From NCBI GenBank assembly GCA_947498025.1, contig CANMJR010000029.1:1-37177 (forward strand): 37,177 bases of DNA. Reading direction: 5' to 3'. Of the stretch, positions 37,030 through 37,177 are shown one piece after another. Each line of letters starts with the position of its first letter. Position 1 is the stretch's first letter. The translations under genes were made by a program, and so were the position numbers. The notes beneath the pieces are model-generated. The model worked only from the letters and a program-made list of their open reading frames with translations, did no database searches and was not told the origin of the DNA. Source of the stretch: Helicobacteraceae bacterium. GTDB taxonomy: Bacteria; Campylobacterota; Campylobacteria; Campylobacterales; Sulfurimonadaceae.

Positions 37030-37177
37030 CACGGCTGTTTCATACTAAAATATTACATAACTTCTGAATATTTCCGCCAATCATACGAATAGCTTGAGGA
37101 AAATTAATAAAGTTTTCTCTTCTAAGCACATTCATTGCAATATTTCTAACAATCGAAAAATTAGTCGGGGCATTGCC
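37030..37177 (-). mobile_element. End of an ISAs1-type insertion sequence, cut by window edge
   Basis: The outer end is probably CACGGCTGTTTCAT (37030-37043), which resembles the ISAs1-family terminal repeat. Inside it lies the 3' end of a transposase gene whose stop codon overlaps the repeat. The other end lies outside the window. Confidence 0.6.
37040..37177 (-). CDS. ISAs1-family transposase, C-terminal 45 residues
   Basis: Open from the window edge to a TGA at 37040-37042. The peptide begins GNAPTNFSIVRNIAMNVLRR, which fits the conserved C-terminal stretch of ISAs1-family DDE transposases (a KGNAPENxxxxRxxALNLL pattern). Only the end is present, so intactness cannot be judged. Confidence 0.7.
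   Translation of the reverse strand, partial: GNAPTNFSIVRNIAMNVLRRENFINFPQAIRMIGGNIQKLCNILV

Overview
This window spans the chromosomal replication origin of a member of the Campylobacterota (Epsilonproteobacteria), most like Sulfurimonas. The evidence is dnaA, dnaN and gyrB in a row, DnaA boxes of the TGTGAATAG/TTATTCACA type, a GyrB start of Campylobacter type, AT-rich DNA, and a large load of chemotaxis, c-di-GMP and two-component genes. The genus is an inference from gene content, not a database match. No rRNA, tRNA or CRISPR array was found.

Left part (1-16.7 kb), nearly all on the minus strand: a cut methyl-accepting chemotaxis protein (MCP); a radical SAM-LapG-LapD operon (periplasmic protease and its c-di-GMP receptor); a split aerotaxis pair (Aer-type PAS protein and a transducer with a zinc-binding CZB domain); dgt and a PhnA-like protein; an RhlE-type RNA helicase with a diguanylate cyclase. 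Divergent from the helicase is a strange helicase-derived protein with an aromatic, charged repeat tail. Then comes a nucleotide and repair group: nrdB, a nitrilase-family hydrolase, pcm, thyX and a small lipoprotein.

Origin part (16.7-28 kb): typA, cca, a conserved-looking hypothetical gene, queF, a degenerate GGDEF-EAL protein, gyrB, dnaN, dnaA and ruvC. DnaA boxes lie on both sides of dnaA. The dnaN-dnaA gap also carries a TAG-TAG-TAG DnaA-trio beside two boxes and an AT-rich stretch, so this looks like a bipartite origin with unwinding on the dnaN side. Most genes left of the origin are on the minus strand and most to the right on the plus strand, as expected for genes read along with two diverging forks.

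Right part (28-37.2 kb), plus strand: an OmpR-type regulator, a nine-heme outer-membrane-type lipoprotein cytochrome, a beta-barrel protein, a small phosphate-binding-protein-like periplasmic protein, an HD-GYP response regulator and a membrane histidine kinase. The last four are tightly overlapped and read as one signalling operon; the cytochrome sits directly upstream. ppnP closes the run with a clear terminator. On the minus strand follow a thioredoxin, fliW and the end of an ISAs1-type insertion sequence that runs out of the window.

The two most unusual items are the cytochrome/barrel/binding-protein/HD-GYP/kinase block and the helicase-derived repeat protein.
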